From positions 2,480,001 to 2,544,000 of the forward strand of contig CANJKZ010001109.1 in NCBI GenBank assembly GCA_947471745.1: a stretch of DNA of 64,000 nucleotides, given 5' to 3'. Shown in pieces: positions 19,759-31,600 of the stretch. The stretch is from Closterium sp. Naga37s-1. Its lineage: Eukaryota > Streptophyta > Zygnematophyceae > Desmidiales > Closteriaceae. Made by a program: the position numbers and the translations under genes. The notes below the pieces were generated by a model. The model was not told the DNA's origin and ran no database searches. It worked only from the letters and a program-made list of their open reading frames with translations. Position 1 is the first letter of the stretch. Each line of letters begins with the position of its first letter.

Positions 19759-21326
19759 TGTCAGAATGTTATTCTCTAGCCTGTAGTGGGGTGCTCTATA
19801 GCGAGTACAACCCATCTAGGGTTTGCTATATGTATCCTCATTGCTGCTAGTGAAACTCACCTTCTTCTCCTATTTCTCTTTCATATAACCTAAAACCTAG
19901 CTATGGCTTCTTAGCTTAAGCTCCTATCTTCACATGGAATCAGAGCTGTTACGCTCTTGGCCTGTGAGCCCATCTGCTTCCGCTGCTACTACTCTGCCTA
20001 ACGCGCGCCTCGAGCGCGCGCCTGCCTGCCGCGCGCCTATGGCGCACGGCCCTTTTTTCTTCCCGCCGCGCGCTCGTGGCGCGCGGCGGTTTTCTGACCG
20101 TCGGGCGCCCCGTGGCGCGCGGCGGTGCCTCGCCCCGGCCCTGCCCCGTCGCCCGCCGCGGCTCTGTCGCGGCCCCACGTCGCCGCCCCCCCCGTCGCGA
20201 CCCCCCGTCGCGGCTCCCGTCGCGGCCCCCCGTCGCGCCCTCTCATCGCCCGACGCCGCCCCGTCGCGGCCCTGTCGCGGCGCCGCCCCGGCCTTGCCCC
20301 GTCGCCCGCCGCGACTTTGTCGCGGCCCCGTTGCGGCCCCGTCGCGGCCCTGCCCCGACGCCTGTCGCGGCCTCGTCTCGGCCCCGTCGCGGCCCCGCCC
20401 TGGCCCTTTTCCCGTCGCCTGTCGAGGCGACCTGAGGGGGCCGCGCGCGTCGCCCCTTCTGCCGCCTGCTCTGGCGCCCGGGGGCAGGACCGCGCCTCGG
20501 CTCCTCCTTTCTTCGTCGCGGCCCTACCCCCCCCCTCCCCCCCCCCCGTGCATTCCGTGGTGCTGGGGGTGTAGGGTGCAGAGCGTGGGGGTGGTGGGTG
20601 TGGGGGTGGCGGTTATGTGTTCCTCCCCTTGCTCCTCCTCGTCCCTTGTCTCCCACTGCTGCAGCTGTCGCTGAGGGGGGTGGGTGTGTGGGAGCCTAGG
20701 GTTTAGGGCTTAAAGGGGGTGCTGTGGGAGTGGAGCTAGGGTTTGAACATGGGGTGTGTGAGAGGGGAGTGGGGCAGTTGGAGGAGGTTGTGTGAAGGTA
20801 GCTGTCTTGTCGCCTGCAGCGCCTGTAGTCCGTCGCCCTTGCTTCGGTAGCCAGTGAGCCTGTTGCACCATTCGCCAGTGGGTCCGTTGCTCCTGCCGCT
20901 CGTCTATAGCCGCGGAGCCAGTCACTCCAGTAGTCCGTCGCCCTTGCTTCGGTAGCCTCTGAGTCAGCCGCTCCTGTGCCCGTGCCTCTGCAGCTTCAGT
21001 CGTTGCCTCCCATCTTCTCTCCCTCCACAGTCTCTCCTCCTCCTCACTTGCCCTCTGTGATTAGCTCTAACTTTGCTTACCTTTGTGAACTCCTGCTCTA
21101 TACCTGCTTGCTCATTGTACTGATTACACCCCACTTTGGCTATGGGGGTGTGTCAGAATGTTATTCTCTAGCCTGTAGTGGGGTGCTCTATAGCGAGTAC
21201 AACCCATCTAGGGTTTGCTATATGTATCCTCATTGCTGCTAGTGAAACTCACCTTCTTCTCCTATTTCTCTTTCATATAACCTAAAACCTAGCTATGGCT
21301 TCTTAGCTTAAGCTCCTATCTTCACA
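19759..21326 (+). mobile_element. Small non-autonomous LTR retrotransposon, copy b
   Basis: A 1568-bp element with two 176-bp LTRs (19759-19934 and 21151-21326) that are identical by eye, and a perfect target-site duplication GAAGG (19754-19758 and 21327-21331). The primer binding site TGGAATCAGAGCTG starts at 19935, so it is on the plus strand. The interior is GC-rich (CGCGCGGCGG, CCCCGTCGCGGCC repeats) without gag or pol. Its last 200 bp, including the hairpin polypurine tract, match element a at 4225-5931. It sits in intron 4 of the LRR kinase model. Confidence 0.94.
21129..21150 (+). promoter_or_regulatory. Polypurine tract of element b, in a hairpin
   Basis: CCCCA-CTTTGGCTA-TGGGG-GTG directly before the 3' LTR; same sequence as in element a. 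Confidence 0.85.
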
Positions 21327-21331
21327 GAAGG

Positions 21332-24276
21332 GAGAGTGCTAAAGTTGCGCAGGGGATGGTTGGGTTGGGACACTACCATAGCTGAGCTGGATGTTGTCTA
21401 GGTGGGTTAGATGGGCGGCCTGGATTGGTTGGGCTTCTGAGCTGGATGGAGCAAGGCAACATGGATTGGTTGGAATTATTTCTGGGTTGGTTGAGGCATG
21501 GATTGGGTAGGGTAGGGAGTGATCGAGGGCAGCTGGATGAACGGGGGGTGGAGCGCAATCAGTGGGGGGTGGGGAGCGCGATTGGTAGGGGTTGGAGCGA
21601 GATTTGCTGGATATCGAGGGTGTTTGGTGGGGGTGCTGCTGGCGAAGGTTTGACTCTAATAATTGTTTCGATACTTACAGCTGTTACAAAATTACAGTTA
21701 CAGATACATTCTTAATTTCAGATCGATTCACTTAAAAACGAGAATCATAATAAAACATTGAGGTTTCGTAACTCAATAAGGAACTAATTAACATATTTCA
21801 AGAATGAAAATCGAATATTCAAACATAAACATAACTGTCAGCTTTTAAGAAAAAACCGACTGGCGACGCCTTTCATAGTCGCACTCTACTTGTCGTGGTA
21901 AATGTATGGCGAGATAGGGAATAAAACAGAGTAAGAGATGCCATCACCAATATATTGTGAAAACCCTTTCTAAACGTCTGTAAAACATCTGGGCCGCCAA
22001 AACGATTACAAGAAGATTCTAAGAAGATCTTCAAACCATTTTCAATCACAAGTGCCCAAATCAAATGGTCAGATGATTTACAGATGTACACATTTTTGTG
22101 ATGAAGTGCATGCATGGGCTGCAAAGGATTGTAGACTTTGGGAGAGCCGAGGCGCGTGAAACGCATGATAGGAGGAGTGAGGCGCGCGGGTTGGAGAAAC
22201 GGGTCGTTTTGGCACGTACCACTGTACTGCGAATGAACGCTTCTGGCTGTTTCGCATCTTAGCCTCCTGCGTGAACACTTTCTGCTGCGCAAACACTCCC
22301 TTGCACATTCATTGCTGCTTCCCCGCGCGTACAAATTCCCTGCGCGTGCACGTTCCCCGCGCGTGCACATTCCCCCCGCGCGCACATTCCCCGCGCGTGC
22401 ACGATTTCTCCACGTTTTCTATGCGAAAGCTCACTCACAAACGTTTGCGGACAGCTCAGTTCGCGCCCAGGCGCGGGCAGGAGTTCGCGTCAACATGGTT
22501 CCCCGCGATAACGGGCCGTTAAGCGGCGAACAGTGAGGGTACTCATGTGGGGCAATGGTGGGAGCAGTGGGGGGCCGCAGTGGAGGGCAATGGCACTCAC
22601 AATGCGATGACCAGTCCGTTAGGGTTGCACGTCACGCCGGGCCACGCAGAACACGCAGTGGTGCCGTTGCTGTTGCCCGCCCACGCGCCCCACGCCGCCT
22701 GCACCTTTACAATCTCGCTCACTGCGCACGCGCAGCAAGCCGCGCCCGAAACAAGGGAGGGGAAGGGGTTGAGTCATCGTCAGCGGGGCGGAGCCAGCAC
22801 TGAGATCCCAATGCTGCGATGAATAGTTTATAGAGATGCATCATGGCGGAGGGCGGAGCTCGCTAAGAGCGTCGAGCGCGAGGGCAGCGAGCTCACGTTG
22901 CGTCGCCTCCAAAGCCACGGGCCTTGCGGCAGCGCCGCCGCCGGTCGGCTCGGAGTCGGCCGCGGCGCCGGCGGGGGTGGCGGCGTCGAGCTTGAGGAGC
23001 GAGCGCTGGGCGCGGGATGATGGGCGGAGCAAGGGGAGACAGCACGCGGCGCTGATTCGGCCGACGGGGGGCTTGTTGTCGCCGCGGCAGTGGGTGGTTG
23101 GCGGAAGAGGAGCAATCTGCAGCGGTGGCAAGTGCGAGGGCGGTGCAAATGAGCAGCCGGGTTGCTACACCAGCACGCATTGACCACGGTGGCGCAACGC
23201 GACGGCGCGAGGAACGAGTTCTATGCGTGGCAGGCATTGGAACTCGCCGCGCAATGTCTGGCGGAGTATTAGGTTCCTACCAGTAATCATCTGCTAATTG
23301 CGTCGGTGTGGCTCAAGACCCCTGTGCCACCTGCAGTAGTAGAGGTTGGTAGAGCATCCTGCCTGAAAGAATCACCGAGGGGCCATCATGCCCGAGGAGG
23401 GTGAGCAAAGGTCGAGGGTGAGGAAGGCTGGTGGGGACTCCAAAAAACGTTCGGGTCGGGCGAAATCTCTTTCCACATGTACACTAAATGCTCATTGCAG
23501 TCACGCCACCTTTTGGGACAGCGATCAACTGTAACGAGCACATGCGATTCTCCCTCTTCGCTCATTTCGCCAGGGCCTGGAAGGGACTATGGATGTACAG
23601 CTACGTAACATGCTTAACTTTAGTGATATTTTCCTGTGTGGCAACAATTGTTCAGTGTAATCGTTGCTGGTAACCCAGTCATCCAAACATTGGTGATTCA
23701 AAACATGTGCTCATTGATAACAATCACAACTGCTTCAATTTCTGGCACATGCAACCCCTCGTTTCACCCAACTTAAAGCCGGCGGCCCAAATTGTTCATG
23801 ATTTTAAAAGTTGACCAGAGGGAGTTTTTCTGGTGTGGGCTTTGGCGAGAGTTTCTGATTTCGTCTAGGTTCGTTTTTTTCGCGAGACCCAGCCAACCCT
23901 CGGTTTTCCCCCTGGTGAGTGATTTTAAAAGTTGACCAGAGGGAGTTTTTCTGGTGTGGGCTTTAAAGAACACACACACAAGGAGAGTGGCTGTAACGTT
24001 CATGTTGTACGCACGAGTTGTGCGTTCAACGTTCCAGTCCACGCACGCAGACTTTGCATGCTGCCTCTCCCGTTATTGTCGTCCTCGACGGGGTGCATGT
24101 TCTGAGTGGATGCGACTTACCAGTTGCGCATACACTCCGCGGAGTTCTCATAGCCGTCCATGACGGCGTTAACTCTAGCGTCGAACATTCGCTGGCGCCT
24201 CACGCCGCCCATAACGGATCACGGGATGACACGCCCGCGGCGAGGCGGGCTTGTTCCGCTAGCAAATCGTGAGGCG
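21332..24276. other. Intron or intergenic DNA with short repeats
   Basis: No gene recognised. 21332-21650 is rich in GGATTGGTTGG-like words. 22320-22410 holds about five copies of a 16-18-base unit TTCCCCGCGCGTGCACA. 22540-23290 is GC-rich with open frames on both strands that look compositional. A 48-base direct repeat occurs at about 23801-23848 and 23922-23969 (GATTTTAAAAGTTGACCAG start). Confidence 0.55.
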
Positions 24277-25043
24277 TGAATATTTCGATTACAACGATTG
24301 TCAATGAAATGAAGCCCCATCAAGGTATAACGGAGGAGGACCTAGCTAGGCGGGAACCTCAGTAGGCGAGGTTGGGTGCTGGTCTGGAAATGCCAAGCCC
24401 GAAGGCAACGAGAGTCAGTGGCCTAGGGAGGCGAGGTCATCGGATCAAGCCTAGTCTTCCAAAAAGGTGAATAAAGGTAAGCTCAGTAAGGAATAAAAAC
24501 ACCTTATAGAGTGCCCTTTAGCCTCTTGGCTAATCACAGCACCGACATGAGTGCGAATTTATAGAGCGGGTCTATTTGGTCCAGGATTTGCAACATGCGT
24601 GGCTTGTAACGTCTGTCAGTATTTGGGCACCAGGTTTCTTTCTTAGGAATCACCCGATGCTGGCATTGGTATTCCCTTCCTTTTACCTGACATTCCTTGC
24701 TTCCCTTTGCCATGCAGGCATCAGAAAATGATCAAACATGTGTTTGGTTCAACTAAAACACGTAGCTATTCGATTCAACCATGTTCGTTTTGCTCGGAAA
24801 TATCAGCCATGGAGAGTCGAAAAAAAATATGTTTGACTGTACGTGTTGTGCGTCGCGAAGACTCTTGTGTTCACGTCAACAATCACGCGGCTTGGGATGC
24901 GCTGGTTGACATTCTAGATCGTTTTTTTTTTTAGCTCATACGCTCTTATGCCCGCCCTAGATGCCTCCGTTCTCATGTTTGATTATAAGAAGCCAACTTC
25001 TTGATTTTTTTTAGAGTAATCGGTCTTTTACCCGCCGTATGCC

Positions 25044-27999
25044 TCTTAGGATCGTAAACACCTTAGTCGGCAATAGTCTACTTGCTATTGCTTATCGTGT
25101 TCTCCACGATCTCCCAAATCCAACGATATGCGCAGCTCTGCTTGAAGTTGTCAATACACACTTCAGCAATTTCAGAATCTCAATGTTGTCCAATGTTGTG
25201 ATTTCCAGAATGAGTACAAGCAGTTTTATAGTCAAGCAAGACACAAAATGCGATTCGTAACTTCACTTGTTTCCCAAGTAACCGCGTGCGCCTCGTTTCA
25301 CCCCGAGTCGCACACGGAACCGAACCGAAATCACCGAACACTCCTTGAGCCCGAATCTGGAAATTTCTCGAACACGCCTTGGTCTCGAACCACATTTTCC
25401 CCCGTCGAACTCATTCTCGATTCTTCTCCACTCTTCTTCCTTCATTTCTCCAGTTTCTTCCCGATTTCTCTCCCGCTTTTCACGCCTTAGCTTCCAACGT
25501 CCACCGTAGGCCGATTTCTACCGAAATCACTCTAGAATCTCCCACGAGCTCCATTCCGCCGCCATTCCGCATTTCATCGTAGGTTCCGTGGTTGGGCGAA
25601 CCAACCCTAACAATCTCCCCTGTGGTTCGTCAACCACGAACACCACTCACACTGCTCCCCTGTTCCTCGTAGCCTTCACAGGGTCTAAGTCGCCTTCACA
25701 CTCCCCTGCAGCTCCTGCACCTTGAACCTCTCCTTACGTGTCTTGAAGTTGAGCGCCTTGACATCCAATCCATGAAACATTTTCTTGAGCCTCTCGCTTC
25801 TCCTCGGCATCTCAACACTCAACACCTCTCGGGTCTCATACCCCTCAACGTGTTCCTCCTTTGTAAGCACTCGCCCCTTTGCAGTTGCATTCGCCTTTGA
25901 TCCTTTCACCATGATGTCCCCTTTCACAGCGACTCCCACACACTTCGAAATTTACTGCTTCATCTTCAACCACGATCGCTGCTGCAAAAGTGTTGACACC
26001 ATCTCCATCTCCATCATTCACCGCTGCTGCCTCCATGGTGACTATCTCTTCTTCCTGCTTCACTGCTGCCTCCACACTCGCTCCCGTATCATCCGTGTCC
26101 TCGCTCTTATCAGCCTCATTCGATAACTCCTCCAATTCCGACCTGAATGTCATGTGACGCGTGCATCCGCTGTCCATGAACCATGCCGTCTTCTCATGAT
26201 CGTCCGTCTGCCGAACCTCCTTTGGTAAACGCACCACGTTCGCACGATGCGCTCCTCCAAGGATCATATCATCCTCGTTCGCTTCTACTACATTCGCCTT
26301 ACCCGCCACAATCCTCTGCTGCGACGGACCCTTGTAGCTCCTGCTGTTCGGGTTGGAGTAGCACTCTGCGGCACGATGCCCATAGCGCCCACAATAATCG
26401 CACTTGTCGCCAAAACCTCGTTTCTGTTGCCACTCTGCTCCCCCATTTTCTCCTTTCTCGTTCTCCACCGCTTTGCCCTTGTAGTTTCTGCTTCGCGGGT
26501 TTTCGTAGCAGTTTATCGCCTTATGCCCCCTCTTTCCACACTGGTAGCACGCTCCAAACGCCTTTGTCGCATTCACCATAGCCGGCCTTTCCTCGTCGAA
26601 TTCCGTAGCTGCTACTGCCGCTTTCTTTTTCCTCATCTCCTTCACCGTCTCAAGCGATTGCAGGATCTCCTGCAGCTTCGTCAAACTCTCCGGCGGTTGG
26701 TACGTAAACATACCGATGTCGGATTCCCACTCCTTAGGAAGGCCTTGGATGATATAGTCAATCATCTCGTGCTCCGTCTCCGCGGCTCCCATCACCCGCA
26801 AGTCGTTGTTGTAGCTTTTCGCCCTGTTGATGTAGGTGATGATTTTCTCGCCTTTCTCCATGCTCAGCATCAGCAGTTGCTTCATAATCGCCTTCTTGTT
26901 GACATCGTTCGTGCCCATGTACGTGGACTCCAGGTACTCCCACGCTTTCTGTGCAGAGTTCAGCTCCCCTGCAAACTGGTCCAAATCCACTGCGATTCCA
27001 TCGGCAACTGAGTGACAAAGCTGAAAGAACGCTTGCTTACTTTGTTTTTTGAACGCCGCTATTTTCTCCTTCGTATCCGTCGGGGATGGCGCAACTCCCT
27101 CCATCGTCTCCTCGTCGGGACGGTAGTACGGCAAGAGGTCAACCTCCTCTGCCCTCCGAATAAACTTCTTCCGCCACACGTTGTAGTTGCTTCCGTTGAA
27201 GCGCTGGGCTTCACTGAGCCCGATCGTCGGTTTCGCCACCAATCGGCCACTCGCAAGGGCCTCGAGAAGAGCCTTCAACTGCGGGTCTCCAAGACTCACA
27301 TTGGAACCCGAACTCGCCTCGTCTCCCATGGCGTAGGCGTGAAGGACTCCTCTTCTCCACTAATTTCACTTAGCGCACCAAGTGAATTCGCGACGATCGA
27401 CGCGCCCGTTCGCCAAGCTCTGATACCAGTTCTTAGGATCGTAAACACCTTAGTCGGCAATAGTCTACTTGCTATTGCTTATCGTGTTCTCCACGATCTC
27501 CCAAATCCAACGATATGCGCAGCTCTGCTTGAAGTTGTCAATACACACTTCAGCAATTTCAGAATCTCAATGTTGTCCAATGTTGTGATTTCCAGAATGA
27601 GTACAAGCAGTTTTATAGTCAAGCAAGACACAAAATGCGATTCGTAACTTCACTTGTTTCCCAAGTAACCGCGTGCGCCTCGTTTCACCCCGAGTCGCAC
27701 ACGGAACCGAACCGAATTCACCGAACACTCCTTGAGCCCGAATCTGGAAATTTCTCGAACACGCCTTGGTCTCGAACCACATTTTCCCCCGTCGAACTCA
27801 TTCTCGATTCTTCTCCACTCTTCTTCCTTCATTTCTCCAGTTTCTTCCCGATTTCTCTCCCGCTTTTCACTCCTTAGCTTCCAACGTCCACCGTAGGCCG
27901 ATTTCTACCGAAATCACTCTAGAATCTCCCACGAGCTCCATTCCGCCGCCATTCCGCATTTCACCGTAGGTTCCGTGGTTGGGCGAACCAACCCTAACA
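25044..27999 (-). mobile_element. Gag-only Ty1/copia element (TR-GAG type) with non-canonical LTR ends
   Basis: A 2956-bp element with 569-bp LTRs (25044-25612 and 27431-27999, about three differences by eye) and a perfect target-site duplication ATGCC (25039-25043 and 28000-28004). The primer binding site TGGTATCAGAGC lies next to the right LTR, so it is on the minus strand. It encodes gag and the first protease motif but no integrase, RT or RNase H. The LTRs start TGTTAGG and end CCTAAGA, so the dinucleotides are TG...GA rather than TG...CA. The paralogous site at 35303-35307 is empty. Confidence 0.94.
25845..27329 (-). CDS. Copia gag with two zinc knuckles and a protease stub
   Basis: Intact frame of 494 codons. 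Residues 40-230 form the UBN2-type gag core (FNGSNYNVWRKKFIRRAEEV near 44; AWEYLESTYMG; MIDYIIQGLPKEW). Two CCHC knuckles follow, CYQCGKRGHKAINC (about 271) and CDYCGRYGHRAAEC (about 312), then the protease signature WFMDSGCTRHMT (about 385). The frame then runs into an acidic tail instead of integrase. A second frame at 25685-25939 (basic, with TREVLSVEMPRRSERLKKMF) overlaps the 3' end, so one frameshift may hide a longer original product. It would form particles but needs pol in trans. Confidence 0.9.
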   Translation of the reverse strand: MGDEASSGSNVSLGDPQLKALLEALASGRLVAKPTIGLSEAQRFNGSNYNVWRKKFIRRAEEVDLLPYYRPDEETMEGVAPSPTDTKEKIAAFKKQSKQAFFQLCHSVADGIAVDLDQFAGELNSAQKAWEYLESTYMGTNDVNKKAIMKQLLMLSMEKGEKIITYINRAKSYNNDLRVMGAAETEHEMIDYIIQGLPKEWESDIGMFTYQPPESLTKLQEILQSLETVKEMRKKKAAVAATEFDEERPAMVNATKAFGACYQCGKRGHKAINCYENPRSRNYKGKAVENEKGENGGAEWQQKRGFGDKCDYCGRYGHRAAECYSNPNSRSYKGPSQQRIVAGKANVVEANEDDMILGGAHRANVVRLPKEVRQTDDHEKTAWFMDSGCTRHMTFRSELEELSNEADKSEDTDDTGASVEAAVKQEEEIVTMEAAAVNDGDGDGVNTFAAAIVVEDEAVNFEVCGSRCERGHHGERIKGECNCKGASAYKGGTR

Positions 28000-28004
28000 A
28001 TGCC

Positions 28005-28460
28005 GTGTTCGACATGGGGCGTCGATGAACACCAATGTGTTTGTCAACGATTTGACCCGCGACCAATGTTTAGGTCGCGGGTCAATGTGTTTGGGCTCAT
28101 TTTTCGAGCGAGCATCACTTCTCCATCACAGAACTTTATAGGGTACACGGTGGAGTAATAGATAGAACACCACAGTACTCCACCACAACACCTGTAACTC
28201 CCCTACCAAACATCTGGGAGGGCCAATTTCCCTGTTTGCCATGTGTAACTGTAGTGAAGGTTGTCCCTGGGCGAACACGAACGTGTTTGCCACGAACACG
28301 TTCGTGTTCGCCAGTGCCAGCAAGGTGTTCGCCTTCACAGGTGAACGAAGGTTGTCCCTGGGTGAACACCTAACACCTTTTTTTCCAATAGGTGTTCGTG
28401 CAGGGGCGAAATAGAACACATTCGTGTTCGCCCCTTCCCCTACCTGGCCCTGGTCGGGCC
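28005..28460. mobile_element. Degenerate hAT-type MITE relative, copy 1
   Basis: Shares GTGTTCGAC, AACACCAATGTGTTTGTC, a GCGACCAATxTTTAGGTCGC block and nested CGAACACGAACGTGTTxG palindromes with the hAT-type MITE at 43461-44335. Ends are eroded. The gag-only element lies directly at its left side. Confidence 0.55.
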
Positions 28461-28947
28461 GGCATGGCAAGAAAACCGGCCCTCGGCCATGCAACCAATA
28501 TGCTGGTCGGGGTCGGGCCGGGCGGGGTCAGGCCAGAACCCAGCGAAAGGTGCGCGCACCCAAGGAGGGTCCCGCAAGCTGCTAGGATAGGGGCAAACGC
28601 ACGTACGGAGGGGGGCACGGGCTGCTGAAGCGTTTCCTTCAAATGTTGTCTCTCTGCTTGCCCTTCACATGCTCAATTCCCCGTAGCCATTCTATACGTG
28701 GTTGACGCCTTGGTGCAGACATATAGTACAACTTTCCACACTTTTCCTGCCCTCATCTATCCCCTGCCGTTATCAGCACACTTCCTGTGGACGTTGTCCA
28801 TCACTCTGCCATTCTCGACTTGTTTGCAATTTCAGGGATTTTGCCTCCCATTATGATTGTAGTTACTTCTTCCTATCTGCTGCTCGTTGCCATGCAAACC
28901 TGAGCTTCGTGTATGTACCGCATGCCCGTTCACGCCCATCGTGGCAG

Positions 28948-29019
28948 AGATCTTTCGAGCAATCAGCTCTCTGGTGCAATTCCCACTGCAATAGGCAACC
29001 TTTCAAACATGAATTACCT
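28948..29019 (+). CDS. LRR exon 5
   Basis: 72 nt, phase 2-2. Reads DLSSNQLSGAIPTAIGNLSN then MNYL. Acceptor GTGGCAG, donor CT|GTAAGC. Duplicated at 36213-36284. Confidence 0.88.
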
Positions 29020-29410
29020 GTAAGCCCCTTTGCTTGGCTGTGTTTCCCTTTCTGCGCTTCTCTTCCACTTTGTATCCTGCATATAAGCTATATAGATTGG
29101 GTATAGTGTGTAAAAAATTGAGGTAAATTCTATGAAATAAATAATGAGCTCAAGGTACATCAGAAACGGCTTGAAATGAATGGGTAGACCGATCTCAAAC
29201 AGGCTGAAATCTTCAATTGGTGAGATCAGCTGAAGTGATTGAACCCTAAACGGAATGTTGAGTTTTTGGCTCACAATTGGGTAAGGTCGGGACGGAGATA
29301 AGCATCGAACATGACTTCCATTCGGTTTGACTGAACGGGTTTCTCTCTCCACAGGTCGAACCAGACCTTTCCTTAGCAAAAAACGTTCGTGCCGAACCGT
29401 AACAGTTTGA

Positions 29411-29480
29411 GGCATCACCTTACCTCGTAGGCATCACCTTACCTCGTAGGCATCACCTTACCTCATAGGCATCACCTTTG
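29411..29480. repeat. 20-bp tandem repeat
   Basis: About four copies of GGCATCACCTTACCTCGTA. The array is retained at 36676-36745 in the duplicated unit. Confidence 0.9.
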
Positions 29481-30306
29481 CAAAAAACGTTCGTCCCGAA
29501 CCGTATCAACTCGGTCGAGCAGTTTGACGCATCACCTTACCTCTTAGGCAACACCTCGTACCCACCCAAGCAAACCACGCACCTACCGACTTGCATATGG
29601 GTGTGGTGTGAAGTTGAAGGTTCATTTTAGGGCGAGTTCATTTTACAGCATTCCGTTCAGGGTTTAGCTCCATCTGCATGACTTAGGCGTGTAGGGCTCT
29701 TAAAGGCAATTAGGGGCTGTTCTTTGATATTAGGTTCAATATGGCCACATCATGGGGAGCAGGCAACCAGGCCGTGAGAGAGAGGCCAGGTCCAAACGTG
29801 ACCCTGTTGCTCCCGTGACCCGACGTCGGCGATTTTGGTAGTTGAACAGAACCTGTTCGTGTTTGTATCGATTCTGACTGTACCTCCAGATCTTGAACCT
29901 CTTCATTGCATGTTTTTGTTTGTTTGAAACAAACAGGTTTGTTTTGACTAGGAAAGAAGTTTGACAAGGCTTGGCCGAACCTGTTCGGGTCCGGTTCATG
30001 CTCATGTCTAGGTTGGGGTGTTGCTTTTTGCTGCTATAGTGTCTTTCCCTTTTGTCTTCCTTTTCCTTGCGCAAATTGCGAGGTTCCTTAGGGAAAGCAC
30101 GGAACACGTCTTTCCTCACTTCCGGTCCCTTTGTATCCCCTGCCATTGGCAGCACACATCTCACAGACAAAGTCCATTGCTCAGCATTTCATGCCTCTGT
30201 TGCAACATCTGCAATTTTTCCTCCTAAAGGAGTTGCTTGCTCCTTTTCTTTCTCGTTGTGCAATCGTCAGCTCCAAGTATAATGCCGTTCGTGTTCATCG
30301 TTGCAG

Positions 30307-30378
30307 ATATCTTCAGTACAATCAGCTCACTGGCTCAATCCCCGCTGCAATCGGCACCCTTACAAACCTGAAACACCT
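30307..30378 (+). CDS. LRR exon 6
   Basis: 72 nt, phase 2-2. Reads YLQYNQLTGSIPAAIGTLTN then LKHL. Acceptor GTTGCAG, donor CT|GTAAGC. Duplicated at 37591-37662. Confidence 0.88.
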
Positions 30379-30990
30379 GTAAGCAGGCACGAGCAAGTAC
30401 TGTACTCGAACCGGTTCAGGCCAAACCTGGTCGAACCGGGAGGTGTAGTCAAACAGGGCCAGCCTGAACTGCATGTGGAAGAACATACTTAATGTGCATA
30501 ATATTGTAAGCTTTTGCTTGTCATTGTTGTACCTGGAAATATTGTAAGCTGTTTATTGTTGTCCACCGTATGGTGCGTGGCCTGGCCACACATCCAGCAT
30601 TGGCGCTGGCAGCGTGCGCAGCCGAAAAGAAACCGTCATCACACACATGCATGCATCACCTTTGTCATTCAGAATAAGGGCATTACCTTTCAGCAAGTTC
30701 TTGGCTCTTTCCGGTTCTCTCTCCTTCTGAGTCGACTCAAAAGTGTTTCTCCACTTCACCTCATGTTGTGCTTGCATGTGTGAATAAAGGAATCTCCACA
30801 CGAATAACCTTTCGGGGACCATTCCACCATCCACTAGAAGCCTTCTCTACTTGCAAAACTTGTAAGCTTTTATACCACGATGCGTGTGTTCTGTTCTTGG
30901 AATCTACTACCGTGCCTGGGAAGGTGACCATGCCTATCCAACATTTCAAAAGCCATGGCTTGTCTGTTCTTGCTCTCCTCTCCATGGCAG

Positions 30991-31115
30991 CACTATATGG
31001 GGCACCAACCTCACATGTCCAGCCGACGAAACCAGCTGTGTCACGAAGCAAAATCCTGTGACCGCCTTTTGCCGAAAGTGCCGTTCCTTTTGCACAACCT
31101 GCCTAAATTCTACAT
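30991..31115 (+). CDS. LRR kinase Cys-rich exon
   Basis: Phase 2 entry, phase 1 exit. Reads TIWGTNLTCPADETSCVTKQ then NPVTAFCRKCRSFCTTCLNST. Six Cys in about 35 residues between the LRRs and the transmembrane exon; probably an extracellular disulfide-bonded segment. Acceptor CATGGCAG, donor ACAT|GTGAGT. Confidence 0.72.
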
Positions 31116-31402
31116 GTGAGTGCAGCGCACTGCATCATTGCATTAACAAAGATTCTATGAACAAAAGAAACAGCACATTCTGTCACTTGCCCATTTAACT
31201 CCAATAGCTCTAAGCTGCCTAGGTTGAGTGATTGCATCAATCATTCGCCTAGGTTACAAGACTTTCTTAACCTTGTTTCTCCGGACATTCTTTTGAGATT
31301 TCTCAAGTGCAACTGCCGGCCCAAACCTCACCCAAGTGACCTCACCCAAGTGACCTCAACTCATGTGAACTTTCTGAGCCTGTTTCTTTGGGCTGCTGGC
31401 AG

Positions 31403-31600
31403 CTGTCTCCCCAACCCCACCCACCCCATCGGCAGCGAGCCCCAACACCAGCAGCAGCAGCAGCAGCTGTAGCAGCAGCAGCAGCGGTAGCAGCGGTGGC
31501 TTACCGTTGGCGACAATCATTGGCATAAGTGTTGCTGCCGTGCTTCTGCTGGTGCTGCTGCTGGTTGCTGTGCTGCTCTACCTCCGGCACAAGCCATCAG
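31403..31600 (+). CDS. LRR kinase stalk and transmembrane exon
   Basis: Entry phase 1, exit phase 1. Begins VSPTPPTPSAASPNTSSS, continues as a Ser-rich stalk, then a hydrophobic helix LATIIGISVAAVLLLVLLLV and AVLLYLRHKPS with basic stop-transfer residues. It contains no Met, so simple ORF scanning misses it; the phases agree with both neighbours. Confidence 0.8.

Larger units (their letters stand above)
24277..30500. repeat. Segmental duplication, unit 1 (contains the gag-only element)
   Basis: Without the retrotransposon at 25044-27999 this unit is about 3.27 kb and aligns from end to end with 34547-37786, starting at TGAATATTTCGATTACAA and ending at ACATACTTAATGTGCATAAT. It carries LRR exons 5 and 6. 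It has a small insertion relative to unit 2 near 28450-28500. Confidence 0.92.

Noticed and set aside
19934..20674. A 246-codon frame beginning at the primer site of element b
   Set aside because: Low-complexity CCCCGTCGCGGCC repeats inside a non-coding LTR element; the start overlaps the primer binding site.
22540..23290. Overlapping frames of 80-120 codons on both strands in a GC-rich block
   Set aside because: No recognisable motif, no preference for one frame, no splice-consistent neighbours.
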